From Actinomadura viridilutea (GTDB lineage: Bacteria; Actinomycetota; Actinomycetes; Streptosporangiales; Streptosporangiaceae): a DNA stretch of 64,000 nt. A program made the position numbers and the translations under genes. The DNA lies in assembly GCA_003001795.1 (NCBI GenBank), contig PVNI01000001.1, forward strand, positions 620,001 to 684,000, read 5' to 3'. The notes below the pieces were generated by a model. That model saw only the letters and a list, made by a program, of their open reading frames with translations. It made no database searches and was not told where the DNA came from. Below are positions 15,734 through 23,607 of this stretch, piece by piece; positions within the stretch are counted from its first letter, which is position 1; each line of letters starts with the position of its first letter.

Positions 15734-16950
15734 CCGCGCGGACCTGGACCGCGACCGAACCCACCGCGCGGCGGTACCGGACCGCCCACCGCCGCCGCTC
15801 CCGCGGCGGACCGGGGCGCGGCGCGCGGCGCTACGGCAGGTCGCGGTGCGCGACCGCGCTCGCCTGCGGCGTGGCCGGCGCGTTGGCGCTGGCCTGCGCG
15901 CTCGCGGGGGACGCCGTCGCGGCCCGCCGGGCGGGCAGCGACCCCGAGGCGGTGCGGCTGCTGCGCGACGCCGCCGACGCGGCCCGCCGCGTCCCCTACG
16001 AAGGCGTGCAGGTCGTCACCACGTGGAACCGCGGCGGCGCGGTCACGGCCCGGGTGAAGGTCGTCCACACCCCTGGGGACGGCACCTATGTCACCCCCGA
16101 GAACGACGCGCATGTCGACGCGGCCCACGGCGGCCGCGCCTCCTACCAGCCCGACGCCGCCGCCCACGGGGGCGCGCCGACCGGGTTCACCGCCGAGACG
16201 CTGGCGCTGCTGACCCGCAACTTCGCGCTCCTGCGCGTGGCGGACGCGTCCGTCTGCGGCCGCGCCGCGCGGGTCGTGGAGGCCCGCCGCCGCGACGGCA
16301 CCCCGGCCGGGCGCTTCTGGATCGACGCCGAGACCGGCCTGCTGCTGCACCGCGAGCTGATCGACGGCGCCGGGCGGACGGTCGCCGCGACCGGGTTCGA
16401 CCAGGTGCGGGTCGCGCCGCCCGGGCGGCCGCCCGAGCGCGGGATGAGCGGCGACGCGCCGTCCCTGCGCCGCGCCGCGCCCGGCCCCGCGGCGTCGCCG
16501 GTCTCCCCGTGGGAGGACCGCCTGGAACCCGCCGAACTCGCCGAGCTGCGCGACCGGGGCTGGCCGCTGCCGCGCTCCCTGCCCGGCCTGAGCCTGTCCG
16601 ACGCCCGCCGCTCCGCCGCCGCCCGGCCCGCCGACGGCGTCGTCCACCTGACGTTCTCCGACGGGCTGGAGTCGGTATCGGTGTTCGTGCAGCGCGGCAG
16701 CCTGGACGAACGCCGCTTCGCCGCCTGGAGGCGCACCGTCGCCCGCGGGGACACCGTCTTCCGCCGGGAGGCCCTGCGGCGGTGGGCGGTCTGGGCGAGG
16801 GACGGCTACGTCTACACGGTGGTCGCCGACGGCCACCCGGCCACGGCCGAGCGAGCCGTGGCGGCGCTCCCGCACGGCGGACGGGACTTCTGGGGCAGGC
16901 TGGGCCGCGGACTGCGCAGGTTGGCTTCGTGGGTCAACCCCTTCGGGTAA
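15730..16950 (+). CDS. MucB/RseB-like extracytoplasmic sigma-E regulatory protein
   Basis: 406 residues starting in the GTGA overlap with the anti-sigma gene. A basic N-terminus precedes a hydrophobic segment near 38-58 (signal anchor). The extracellular part begins EAVRLLRDAADAARRVPYEGVQVVTTWNRGG, the hallmark of MucB/RseB N-terminal domains that sense misassembled envelope components. The C-terminal part (VVHLTFSDGLESVSVFVQRG...) matches the small RseB domain. M. tuberculosis has no gene at this place in the sigE locus. It likely couples an outside signal to the membrane anti-sigma factor. Confidence 0.75.
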   Translation: MTARTWTATEPTARRYRTAHRRRSRGGPGRGARRYGRSRCATALACGVAGALALACALAGDAVAARRAGSDPEAVRLLRDAADAARRVPYEGVQVVTTWNRGGAVTARVKVVHTPGDGTYVTPENDAHVDAAHGGRASYQPDAAAHGGAPTGFTAETLALLTRNFALLRVADASVCGRAARVVEARRRDGTPAGRFWIDAETGLLLHRELIDGAGRTVAATGFDQVRVAPPGRPPERGMSGDAPSLRRAAPGPAASPVSPWEDRLEPAELAELRDRGWPLPRSLPGLSLSDARRSAAARPADGVVHLTFSDGLESVSVFVQRGSLDERRFAAWRRTVARGDTVFRREALRRWAVWARDGYVYTVVADGHPATAERAVAALPHGGRDFWGRLGRGLRRLASWVNPFG

Positions 16951-17041
16951 GTCTTATGCTCACCACATGCCCCGATGGGCACCATGAGGCTGGAAACGTG
17001 AACATGCTCGGCGAGAACCATGCCCGGTAGGAGAGATGGGG

Positions 17042-18631
17042 ATGACGGAAGACAGCCGCGGACCCGTCAGGGCGTCGGGGCAGGACGACGACCTGGTCGC
17101 CGGCGCCGGGTTCGAGCGGCCGGAACCCGGCGAGGCGCGGTCGGCCGCTGAGGGCTCCCGGGAGGCGGCCGCGGGCCAGGGCGACGAGCAGGGGTTCGCG
17201 CCCCCCGACCAGCCCAGGGGCGACGCCGCGTCCCCGACGGCCCCGCCCACGCTGCTGGACAAGCCCGCCGCGGACGACGAGCGGGCGCGGCGGCGGCCCG
17301 GGTTCGTCCCGTACGACCAGCAGGACCCCCGGCCCGACCCGTACGCCTGGCCGCCCCAGGGGCACCAGCAGCCTCCGCCGCCGACCGGTCCGCCCGTGTC
17401 GACGACCCCGCCGCCGGGCGTGGCGCCGGCGGGGCCGCCGTCGGGCCCCGGCCAGGGCGGCCCGTCCGGCCCCTTCGGGCAGCCGTTCGGCGCGGCCCCC
17501 AACTGGGCGCCGGTCCCCTCGCCTCCGTCGGCGGGCCGGGGCGGCCCCGGCGTCGGCCTGATCACCGTCATCGCGCTGATCGTCGCGCTGGTGGCCGGCG
17601 GGATCGGCGCAGGCATCGGGGTCATGGCCGCCGACGACGACGGCACGGTCAGCCTCGGCACCAGCTCCGACAGCGGCGGCGCGCAGCAGCCCGCCCGGCC
17701 GCCGGACTCGGTCGCGGGCGTGGCGCAGCGGGTGCTGCCCAGCGTCGTCATGATCCGGGTGGCGTCGCCGACGGGCGAGGAGTCCGGGGGCACCGGCTTC
17801 ATCGTCAAGAACGGCTACATCATCACCAACAACCACGTGGTGGCCTCCGGCGGCCAGATCCAGGTCGTCTTCAACGACAAGAAGGTGGTGCCCGCCTCGA
17901 TCAAGGGCCGCGACCCCAGCTCCGACATCGCCGTGCTGCGCCCGGAGGGGAACCACTCCATGCCCCCGGTGACGCTGGGCGACTCCAGCAAGCTGGCGGT
18001 CGGCGACCCGGTGATCGCGATCGGCTCCCCGCTCGGCCTGCAGGGCTCGGTCACCACCGGCATCGTCAGCGCGCTGAACCGCGCGGTGCCCACCCGCGGC
18101 GAGGGCGGCGGCGAGTCGACGTACCTCAACGCGATCCAGACCGACGCGGCCATCAACCCCGGCAACTCCGGCGGCCCGCTGGTGGACGCCCGCGGCCGGG
18201 TGATCGGCATCAACACCGCCATCGTCACGCTCGGCGGCGGCGGCATCACCGGGGAGAGCCAGGGCGGCAGCATCGGCCTGGGCTTCGCCATCCCGATCAA
18301 CCAGGGCCGCCGGGTGGCCGAGGAGATCATCAACACCGGCACCGTCCGGCAGGCCAAGCTGGGCGTGCTTCCGGATCCGCAGTTCCAGGGCCCCGGGGCG
18401 CGGATCATGGACACCCCGGTCCAGGGGCACGAGCCGGTGACCAAGGGCGGCGCGGCGGACCGCGCGGGGATCAAGCCCGGCGACGTGATCACGGCCATCG
18501 ACGGGCGGCCGATCGAGGGCGCGGCCGACCTGATCGCCCAGATCCGCAGCAGGGCGCCGGGCGACCGCGTCAAGGTCACCTACCAGCGCGACGGCAAGGA
18601 GACGACCGTCGAGGTCACCCTCGGCTCGTGA
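17042..18631 (+). CDS. htrA: HtrA/DegP-type serine protease with PDZ domain
   Basis: About 529 residues. I prefer ATG 17042 because AGGAGAG ends right against the alternative ATG 17036. The long N-terminal region (to about 160) is Pro/Gly-rich and cytoplasmic; one TM helix follows (LITVIALIVALVAGGIGAGIG). The trypsin-like domain has His in TNNHVVAS, Asp in SSDIAVLRP and Ser in GNSGGPL. A C-terminal PDZ domain starts near 440 (GGAADRAGIKPGDVITAIDG). It degrades or refolds damaged exported proteins and belongs to the sigE stress group. A strong terminator follows. Confidence 0.93.
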   Translation: MTEDSRGPVRASGQDDDLVAGAGFERPEPGEARSAAEGSREAAAGQGDEQGFAPPDQPRGDAASPTAPPTLLDKPAADDERARRRPGFVPYDQQDPRPDPYAWPPQGHQQPPPPTGPPVSTTPPPGVAPAGPPSGPGQGGPSGPFGQPFGAAPNWAPVPSPPSAGRGGPGVGLITVIALIVALVAGGIGAGIGVMAADDDGTVSLGTSSDSGGAQQPARPPDSVAGVAQRVLPSVVMIRVASPTGEESGGTGFIVKNGYIITNNHVVASGGQIQVVFNDKKVVPASIKGRDPSSDIAVLRPEGNHSMPPVTLGDSSKLAVGDPVIAIGSPLGLQGSVTTGIVSALNRAVPTRGEGGGESTYLNAIQTDAAINPGNSGGPLVDARGRVIGINTAIVTLGGGGITGESQGGSIGLGFAIPINQGRRVAEEIINTGTVRQAKLGVLPDPQFQGPGARIMDTPVQGHEPVTKGGAADRAGIKPGDVITAIDGRPIEGAADLIAQIRSRAPGDRVKVTYQRDGKETTVEVTLGS

Positions 18632-18657
18632 CGGCCGGCGCGCGGGACGGCGCGTGA

Positions 18658-18694
18658 GACGGGGCGGTGCGGCGCACCGCCCCGTCCGGTTTTT
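18658..18694 (+). terminator. Rho-independent terminator after htrA
   Basis: Near-perfect 13-bp GC stem starting at GACGGGGCGGTGC with a tiny loop, followed by TTTTT at 18690-18694. It separates the sigE operon from tatB. Confidence 0.85.
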
Positions 18695-18837
18695 CGCGGC
18701 CCGGACGTCCGGGGAGCGATCGGCGCATGTGCTCCTGGGGCGGCCGAACCGCGCGTAGTGGGCTCGCCCGGCCCGGGGTTACTCTAGGTGCGCCGGATCC
18801 AAGCGGGCCCGGTTCCCTTGGCACGTGGGAGGACGGG

Positions 18838-19188
18838 TTGTTCGACGTCGGACTCGGCGAGATGGTCGTGCTCGTCGTGCTGGCCCTGGTCATCTTCGGG
18901 GAGAAGCTGCCCCAGGCGGCCGCGCAGGCGGGACGCGCGCTGCGCCAGCTGCGGCAGATGGCCAACAGCGCCAAGGCCGACCTGCAGGAGGGCCTCGGCC
19001 CGGAGTTCAAGGACTTCGACCTGGCCGACCTGCACCCCAGGACGTTCGTCCGCAAGCACCTGCTGGAGGACCTGGACGACGACGGCGCCCCCGTGCGCGG
19101 CCCGGTCTTCGACGACGAGCCCGCCTACGCCGGTGCGGGCGGCCTGGAGTACGGCGAACGCCCGCCGTTCGACAACGAGGCCACCTGA
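18838..19188 (+). CDS. tatB: Twin-arginine translocase subunit TatB
   Basis: 116 residues starting at TTG 18838, chosen because GGGAGGA is seven bases upstream and the protein then begins directly with the TatB membrane helix (FDVGLGEMVVLVVLALVIFGEKLP). The conserved Glu in the membrane helix, the F-G-x-x-L-P hinge and an amphipathic helix (AAAQAGRALRQLRQMAN) follow, then an acidic tail. TatB recognises Tat substrates such as the PhoX-like protein of this window. The gene is adjacent to htrA, as in mycobacteria. Confidence 0.88.
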   Translation: MFDVGLGEMVVLVVLALVIFGEKLPQAAAQAGRALRQLRQMANSAKADLQEGLGPEFKDFDLADLHPRTFVRKHLLEDLDDDGAPVRGPVFDDEPAYAGAGGLEYGERPPFDNEAT

Positions 19189-19222
19189 GCGGGCCGCGCC
19201 CCCGGGGCGCGAGCCGGAACGC

Positions 19223-19253
19223 GAAAGGCCCCGGGGTCTCCCGAGGCCCTTTT
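19223..19253. terminator. Bidirectional terminator between tatB and mrp
   Basis: AAAGGCC...CGGG / CCCG...GGCCCTTTT stem-loop with an A-run on the left and a T-run on the right, between convergent genes. Confidence 0.75.
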
Positions 19254-19293
19254 CAGGTGCGCTGTGCGCCGACGCGGGCCGCGTCGGCGGCGG

Positions 19294-20433
19294 TCACCGG
19301 CGCTTGGGCGTGATGCCGAGGGACATGCCCGCCAGGCCGCGCGAACGGCTGGCGATCGTGTCGGCGATGGTGCGCAGCACCTTGGCGGCCTCGGCGTCGG
19401 GGTCCGCCAGCACCAGCGGACGGCCGGCGTCGCCGCCCTCGCGCAGCCGGGGGTCGATCGGCACCTGCCCCAGCAGCGGCACCCGCGCGCCCAGGGTGCG
19501 GGTCAGCGCGTCGGCGACCTGCTGCCCGCCGCCCGAGCCGAACACCTCCTGCCGCTCGCCGCAGTGCGGGCAGGTCAGGTACGACATGTTCTCGATCACG
19601 CCGACGACCTGCTGGTGGGTCTGCGCGGCGATGGCCCCGGCCCGCTCGGCCACCTCGGCGGCGGCCTGCTGCGGGGTGGTGACGACCAGGATCTCCGCCG
19701 CCGGCAGCAGCTGGGCCACCGAGATCGCGATGTCCCCGGTGCCCGGCGGCAGGTCCATCAGCAGCACGTCCAGGTCGCCCCAGTACACGTCGGCGAGGAA
19801 CTGCTGCAGGGCGCGGTGCAGCATCGGCCCGCGCCACACCACCGGCTGGTTCCCGGCGGTGAACATGCCCACCGAGATCACCTTCACGTCGTGCGCGGCG
19901 GGCGGCATGATCATGTCCTGCACCTTGGTGGGCGGGTGCTCCACGCCCAGCATCCGCGGCACCGAGTGGCCGTAGATGTCGGCGTCGACCACGCCGACCT
20001 TGCGCCCCTGCGCGGCCAGCGCCGCCGCCAGGTTCACCGTGACCGAGGACTTGCCGACCCCGCCCTTGCCGCTCGCCACCGCGTACACCTTGGTCAGCGA
20101 GCCGGGCTTGGCGAACGGGATCTCCTTGGCCGGCGCGCCGCCGCGCAGCCGGGTCTGCAGCGCCTTGCGCTGCTCCTCGCTCATCACGTCCAGCTCGACC
20201 TGGACCGAGGCGACGCCGTCGAGCCGGGAGACGGCCTCGGTGACGCTGCGCGACAGCCGGTCCTTCATCGGACAGCCGGCCACGGTCAGGTAGATGCCGA
20301 CGCGCACCGTGCCGTCGGGCGCGATGTCGACGTTCTTGACCATGTCGAGCTCGGTGATCGGTCGGCGGATCTCGGGGTCGAGCACCGTGGCGAGGGCCGC
20401 GGTCACCTGCTCGGTCGTCAGCTGCGAGGCCAT
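19294..20433 (-). CDS. mrp: Mrp/NBP35-type iron-sulfur cluster carrier ATPase
   Basis: 379 residues from ATG 20433. An N-terminal MIP18/DUF59 domain (VLDPEIRRPITELDMV) is followed by the P-loop domain with the deviant Walker A GKGGVGKSS near 125-133, VDADIYGHS (Walker A') and VLLMDLPPGTGD. The LTCPHCGERQ segment gives the CxxC used to hold a 4Fe-4S cluster between subunits. It transfers clusters to apo-enzymes. Upstream TACCAT six bases before the ATG suggests a leaderless transcript. Equivalent to Rv1229c. Confidence 0.92.
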   Translation of the reverse strand: MASQLTTEQVTAALATVLDPEIRRPITELDMVKNVDIAPDGTVRVGIYLTVAGCPMKDRLSRSVTEAVSRLDGVASVQVELDVMSEEQRKALQTRLRGGAPAKEIPFAKPGSLTKVYAVASGKGGVGKSSVTVNLAAALAAQGRKVGVVDADIYGHSVPRMLGVEHPPTKVQDMIMPPAAHDVKVISVGMFTAGNQPVVWRGPMLHRALQQFLADVYWGDLDVLLMDLPPGTGDIAISVAQLLPAAEILVVTTPQQAAAEVAERAGAIAAQTHQQVVGVIENMSYLTCPHCGERQEVFGSGGGQQVADALTRTLGARVPLLGQVPIDPRLREGGDAGRPLVLADPDAEAAKVLRTIADTIASRSRGLAGMSLGITPKRR

Positions 20434-20509
20434 GGCCCCATGGTATGAACTCGGTTCGGGCCGTACGAATCCGGCCCCGGCGTAGCCGCGGCCGCGCCGC
20501 CCGCGGGAG

Positions 20510-20515
20510 TAGCAT
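20510..20515 (+). promoter_or_regulatory. Leaderless-type -10 element of the MarR gene
   Basis: TAGCAT six bases before GTG 20522; no ribosome binding site. Confidence 0.45.
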
Positions 20516-20521
20516 CGGCCC

Positions 20522-21028
20522 GTGACACCGCCGTCCGTTCCGACCTCCGCCGCGGAGCTGGCCGTGTGGCGCACGTTCCTGCGCGCCCAGGTGCAGATCT
20601 CCCGCCGCCTGCAGGCCGACCTGCTCGCCGACCACGACCTGCCGCTCGGCTCCTACGAGGTGCTGACGCACCTGAGCGAGGCGCCCGGCGGGCGGCTGCG
20701 GATGAACGACCTGGCCGACCGGGTGCTGCTGTCGCGCAGCGGCCTGACCCGGCTGGTCGACCGCCTGCAGCGGGAGGGCCTGGTGGCGCGCCAGTCGTGC
20801 GCCAGCGACGCGCGCGGCCTGTACGCGGTGCTCACCCCGGCCGGGCGGCGCCGCGTGGAGGAGGCCACCCCGACCTACCGGCGCGGCGTCCGCGAATACG
20901 TGCTGGGCCGCCTGGACGAGGGCGACCTGCGGCGGTTCGACGCGATCCTGCGCAAGCTGCTGGACGCGCCGTCCCCGCCGCCGCGCGTCCCGCGGGCGCG
21001 GCGCCGCCGGGCCCCCGTCACCGCGTAG
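20522..21028 (+). CDS. MarR-family transcriptional regulator
   Basis: 168 residues with the winged helix-turn-helix of MarR proteins: LPLGSYEVLTHLSEAPGGRLRMNDLADRVLLSRSGLTRLVDRLQREGLVAR, then the wing CASDARGLYAVLTPAGRR. Long helices at both ends form the dimer. The target and effector are unknown; no divergent target gene is obvious, as mrp is divergent only at a distance. The basic Pro/Arg tail is not typical of the family. Confidence 0.88.
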   Translation: MTPPSVPTSAAELAVWRTFLRAQVQISRRLQADLLADHDLPLGSYEVLTHLSEAPGGRLRMNDLADRVLLSRSGLTRLVDRLQREGLVARQSCASDARGLYAVLTPAGRRRVEEATPTYRRGVREYVLGRLDEGDLRRFDAILRKLLDAPSPPPRVPRARRRRAPVTA

Positions 21029-21047
21029 TCACGGCTCCCGCTGAAGG

Positions 21048-21578
21048 TCACGGTTTGGCGGCGCGCTCGCCGTTGAGCTCCTTGAGCACGCGTTCGAGCT
21101 CCGAGCGCAGGTAGTCGCGGGTGGCCAGCTCGCTGACCGCCAGCCGCAGCCCGGCGATCTCCCGGGTGAGGTACTCGGTCTCGGCGATGTTGCGCTCGTT
21201 GCGGGCCCGGTCCTGCTCGTACTGGACGCGGTCGCGGTAGTCCTGCCGGTTCTGCGCCAGCAGGATCAGCGGGGCCGCGAACGACGCCTGCACCGACAGG
21301 ATCAGGGTCAGGAAGATGAACGGGTACGGGTCGAACCGCCACTGCGCCGGTGCCAGGGTGTTCCAGCTCAGCCACACGCAGAGGAACACCGTCATGTAGA
21401 CCAGGAACCGGGCCGTGCCCAGGAACCGCGCGATCCGCTCCGAGAGCCGCCCGAACGACTCGGGGTCGTAGTGCGGGCGCGGCAGCAGCGCCCGGGGCGG
21501 TTCCCGCGGCTCGTCCAGCCGGGCGGCCATCCGCCGGGTCCGGCGTCCGATCAGCGGCTCTCCGCGAGAGTCGATCAT
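21048..21578 (-). CDS. DUF1003 membrane protein
   Basis: 176 residues starting at ATG 21578 in an ATGA overlap with the upstream MgtE-N/CBS gene. Two TM helices (FLVYMTVFLCVWLSWNTL and YPFIFLTLILSVQASFAAPLILL) are followed by AQNRQDYRDRVQYEQDRARNE, the DUF1003 signature, and a cytoplasmic coiled coil. Function of the family is unknown. Coupling with the CBS/MgtE-N protein is conserved in actinobacteria. Confidence 0.88.
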   Translation of the reverse strand: MIDSRGEPLIGRRTRRMAARLDEPREPPRALLPRPHYDPESFGRLSERIARFLGTARFLVYMTVFLCVWLSWNTLAPAQWRFDPYPFIFLTLILSVQASFAAPLILLAQNRQDYRDRVQYEQDRARNERNIAETEYLTREIAGLRLAVSELATRDYLRSELERVLKELNGERAAKP

Positions 21579-23014
21579 CCCCTTCCCCTTCCGCCCGCCC
21601 GCGGCTCGCGGGCGTCGTCGAGTGCGTCGCCGTCTGTGTCGCCGTCTGGATCGCCGTCTGGATCGTCGTCTGGATCGTCGTCTGGGTCGTCGTGATCGTC
21701 GCGGGCGTCGTGATGCGCGGCGCCGCGCAGCGCCTCCTCCTCCGGGTCGGCGCCCTCGACGGCCGACGCGTCCATCACGGTCTCCCGCCAGTCCTGCGGC
21801 AGCAGGTGGTCGAGCACGTCGTCGATGGTGACCGCGCCGAGCAGGTGGCCGTCCTCGTCGACGACCGCGGCGGCCACCAGGTTGTAGGCGGCCAGGAAGG
21901 CGGCCACCGCCTGCAGCGACATGGTCGGCCGCAGCGGGGCCAGGTCGGTGTCGACGATCCCGCTGACCAGCGCCGACGGCGGCTCGCGCAGCAGCCGCTG
22001 GAAGTGCGCCGTGCCCAGGTAGCGGCCGGTGGGGGTGGCGGTGGGCGGGCGGCACACGTACACCTGCGCGGCCAGCGCCGGGTTCAGGTCGGGGTTGCGG
22101 ATGTGCGCCAGCGCCTCGGCCACCGTGGCGTCCGGCGAGACGATGACCGGGTCGGTGGTCATCAGCCCGCCGGCGGTGTCGTCGGCGTAGGTCAGCAGGC
22201 GCCGCACCGGCGCGGCGTCGCGCGGCTCCATCAGCGTCAGCAGGCGCTCGCGCTGCTCGGTGGGCAGCCCGCCGAGCAGGTCGGCGGCGTCGTCGGGCCC
22301 CATGGCCTCCAGCACGTCCGCGGCGCGGTCGGCGTCCAGGGCGCCGAGGATCTCGATCTGGTCGACCTCGGGCAGCTCCTCCAGCACGTCGGCCAGCCGC
22401 TCGTCGTCGAGGGCGACGGCGACCTCGGCCCGCCGCTTGCGCGACAGCTCGTGCACCACGCCGGCCAGGTCGGCCGGCTTCATCCGCTCGAACGCGGCGA
22501 TCAGCCCGGCGGCGCCCTGGCCGTGCTCGACCGCCGAGAAACCGGTCACCGCGTCCCAGTCCACCACGAACACCTCGCCGCGGCGGCGGCGCAGGCCCCG
22601 GCCGCGGTCGCGGCTGACGGCGACCTTGGCGACCAGCCAGTCCCGGGTGCGGGTGGGCTCCATGGCCACGTCCACCACCTGGACCCGCTCGCCGGTCTCG
22701 GTCAGCGTGACGGTGCGGTCCAGCATCTCGGCGATCACCAGCGTCTCCGACTCGCGCTGCTGGAACCGCCGCACGTTGAGCCGGCCGTCGAAGATGACCG
22801 CGTCGGCCTCGATCATCGTGACCCGGGTGATGGGCAGGAACACCGGGCGGCGCGAGGCGACCTCGACCACCAGGCCGAGCACCCGCGGCGGACGGGCCCC
22901 AAGACGCAGCGCCACCACCACGTCGCGGACGCGCCCGACCTGGTCGCCCGCGGGATCGAACACGGCGATCCCGGCCAGCCGGGCGATGAACACCCGTGTC
23001 GGAGTCGCGCTCAT
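21575..23014 (-). CDS. Soluble MgtE-N and CBS domain protein with Asp-rich repeat tail
   Basis: 479 residues from ATG 23014. A PRC-barrel-like N-terminal part (ARLAGIAVFDPAGDQVGRVRDVVV) precedes an MgtE intracellular superhelical domain (LADVLEELPEVDQIEILGALDADRAADVLEAMGPDDAADLLGGL) and two CBS motifs (MTTDPVIVSPDATV; MSLQAVAAFLAAYNLVAAAVVDEDGHLLGAVTIDDV). The membrane domain of the Mg2+ channel MgtE is absent, as in Rv1232c. The C-terminus is an Asp/Gly/Pro repeat coded by a 12-bp tandem repeat. It may sense Mg2+ or nucleotides for the DUF1003 partner. Confidence 0.85.
   Translation of the reverse strand: MSATPTRVFIARLAGIAVFDPAGDQVGRVRDVVVALRLGARPPRVLGLVVEVASRRPVFLPITRVTMIEADAVIFDGRLNVRRFQQRESETLVIAEMLDRTVTLTETGERVQVVDVAMEPTRTRDWLVAKVAVSRDRGRGLRRRRGEVFVVDWDAVTGFSAVEHGQGAAGLIAAFERMKPADLAGVVHELSRKRRAEVAVALDDERLADVLEELPEVDQIEILGALDADRAADVLEAMGPDDAADLLGGLPTEQRERLLTLMEPRDAAPVRRLLTYADDTAGGLMTTDPVIVSPDATVAEALAHIRNPDLNPALAAQVYVCRPPTATPTGRYLGTAHFQRLLREPPSALVSGIVDTDLAPLRPTMSLQAVAAFLAAYNLVAAAVVDEDGHLLGAVTIDDVLDHLLPQDWRETVMDASAVEGADPEEEALRGAAHHDARDDHDDPDDDPDDDPDGDPDGDTDGDALDDAREPRAGGRGRG
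21626..21690. repeat. 12-bp tandem repeat (about five copies) coding an Asp-rich tail
   Basis: Units of type GTCGCCGTCTGG / ATCGTCGTCTGG from 21626 to about 21690. On the minus strand they code D-P-D-D and D-G-D repeats. Confidence 0.85.
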
Positions 23015-23089
23015 GCCACGCAGGCTACCCGCGATCTTGGCGGTGATCCGGGGCGTTCCGGGCGGTTCCGGGCCGGGCGCCCGCCGGCA

Positions 23090-23116
23090 TGTCACATCCG
23101 CGGCCGCTCGCTCGTC
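23090..23116 (+). promoter_or_regulatory. ECF41 promoter (TGTCACA-N16-CGTC)
   Basis: TGTCACA at 23090-23096 and CGTC at 23113-23116 with exactly 16 bases between, the published consensus for autoregulated ECF41 promoters. It directs transcription toward the sigma gene at 23604, across two small ORFs. Confidence 0.8.
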
Positions 23117-23156
23117 CTGGGGATGAGGTGTCCGTCGCGATCGTGAAGGAGGCGTC

Positions 23157-23471
23157 GTGGCCCGCATCCCGCGGGATCCTCCCGGGCCCCCGCGCCACCG
23201 CGGCTCCGCCCGGCGGGCGCGCCGCCGCCGCGCCGCGGAGCCCCCGCCGGGGCGCGCGGTCGGCCGCTCGTGCGGGATGCTGGAGCCGGGCACCGCCGCG
23301 GCGGAAGGCGCCGCCGCACCGGCCGCGCACGGCGCGTCGACGCCCCGCCTCGGAGGCGGACGCCCGCGGCGCTCCGCCGGGCGGGCCGGAGGCGATCCGC
23401 GGCGGCGCGACGGCGACGTGTTCAGCGAGGAGGAGCGCCCGGCGACGGTATGCGCCGAGGCGATGGCGTAG
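23157..23471 (+). CDS. Small ORF in the ECF41 operon, unrecognised
   Basis: 104 residues starting at GTG 23157, four bases after a perfect AAGGAGG. Composition is Arg/Ala/Pro/Gly-rich and mostly without family features. The last 16 residues (FSEEERPATVCAEAMA) vaguely resemble the F-S-E-x-E-R-A-A-L-A-x-x-E-A segment of carboxymuconolactone decarboxylases, the usual ECF41 partners. It may thus be a decayed partner gene or a novel peptide. Its place behind an ECF41 promoter argues that it is at least transcribed. Confidence 0.4.
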   Translation: MARIPRDPPGPPRHRGSARRARRRRAAEPPPGRAVGRSCGMLEPGTAAAEGAAAPAAHGASTPRLGGGRPRRSAGRAGGDPRRRDGDVFSEEERPATVCAEAMA

Positions 23472-23481
23472 GAGGCGGAAC

Positions 23482-23607
23482 ATGAGCGAGCCGGGGCGGC
23501 GCGGCGCCGCCTGGACCGCCGCGCGGACCGACGGCGTGCGGCGCGGCGCGAGCGTGGGGGAGCGGCGCCGCCGCGTCGCCGCCGAGGCGAGCGGGGACGC
23601 GGGATGA
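23482..23607 (+). CDS. 41-residue ORF translationally coupled to the ECF41 sigma gene
   Basis: Starts at ATG 23482, six bases after AGGAGG, and its TGA overlaps the sigma ATG (ATGA at 23604-23607). The peptide (MSEPGRRGAAWTAARTDG...) is Arg/Ala-rich without recognisable domain. The overlap implies that ribosomes finishing it re-initiate on the sigma gene, so it may serve as a translational leader. Confidence 0.4.
   Translation: MSEPGRRGAAWTAARTDGVRRGASVGERRRRVAAEASGDAG

Noticed and set aside
23270..23485. Overlapping 71-residue frame in the ECF41 leader
   Set aside because: Extremely Arg-rich, no ribosome binding site, and out of frame with the better supported small ORF.
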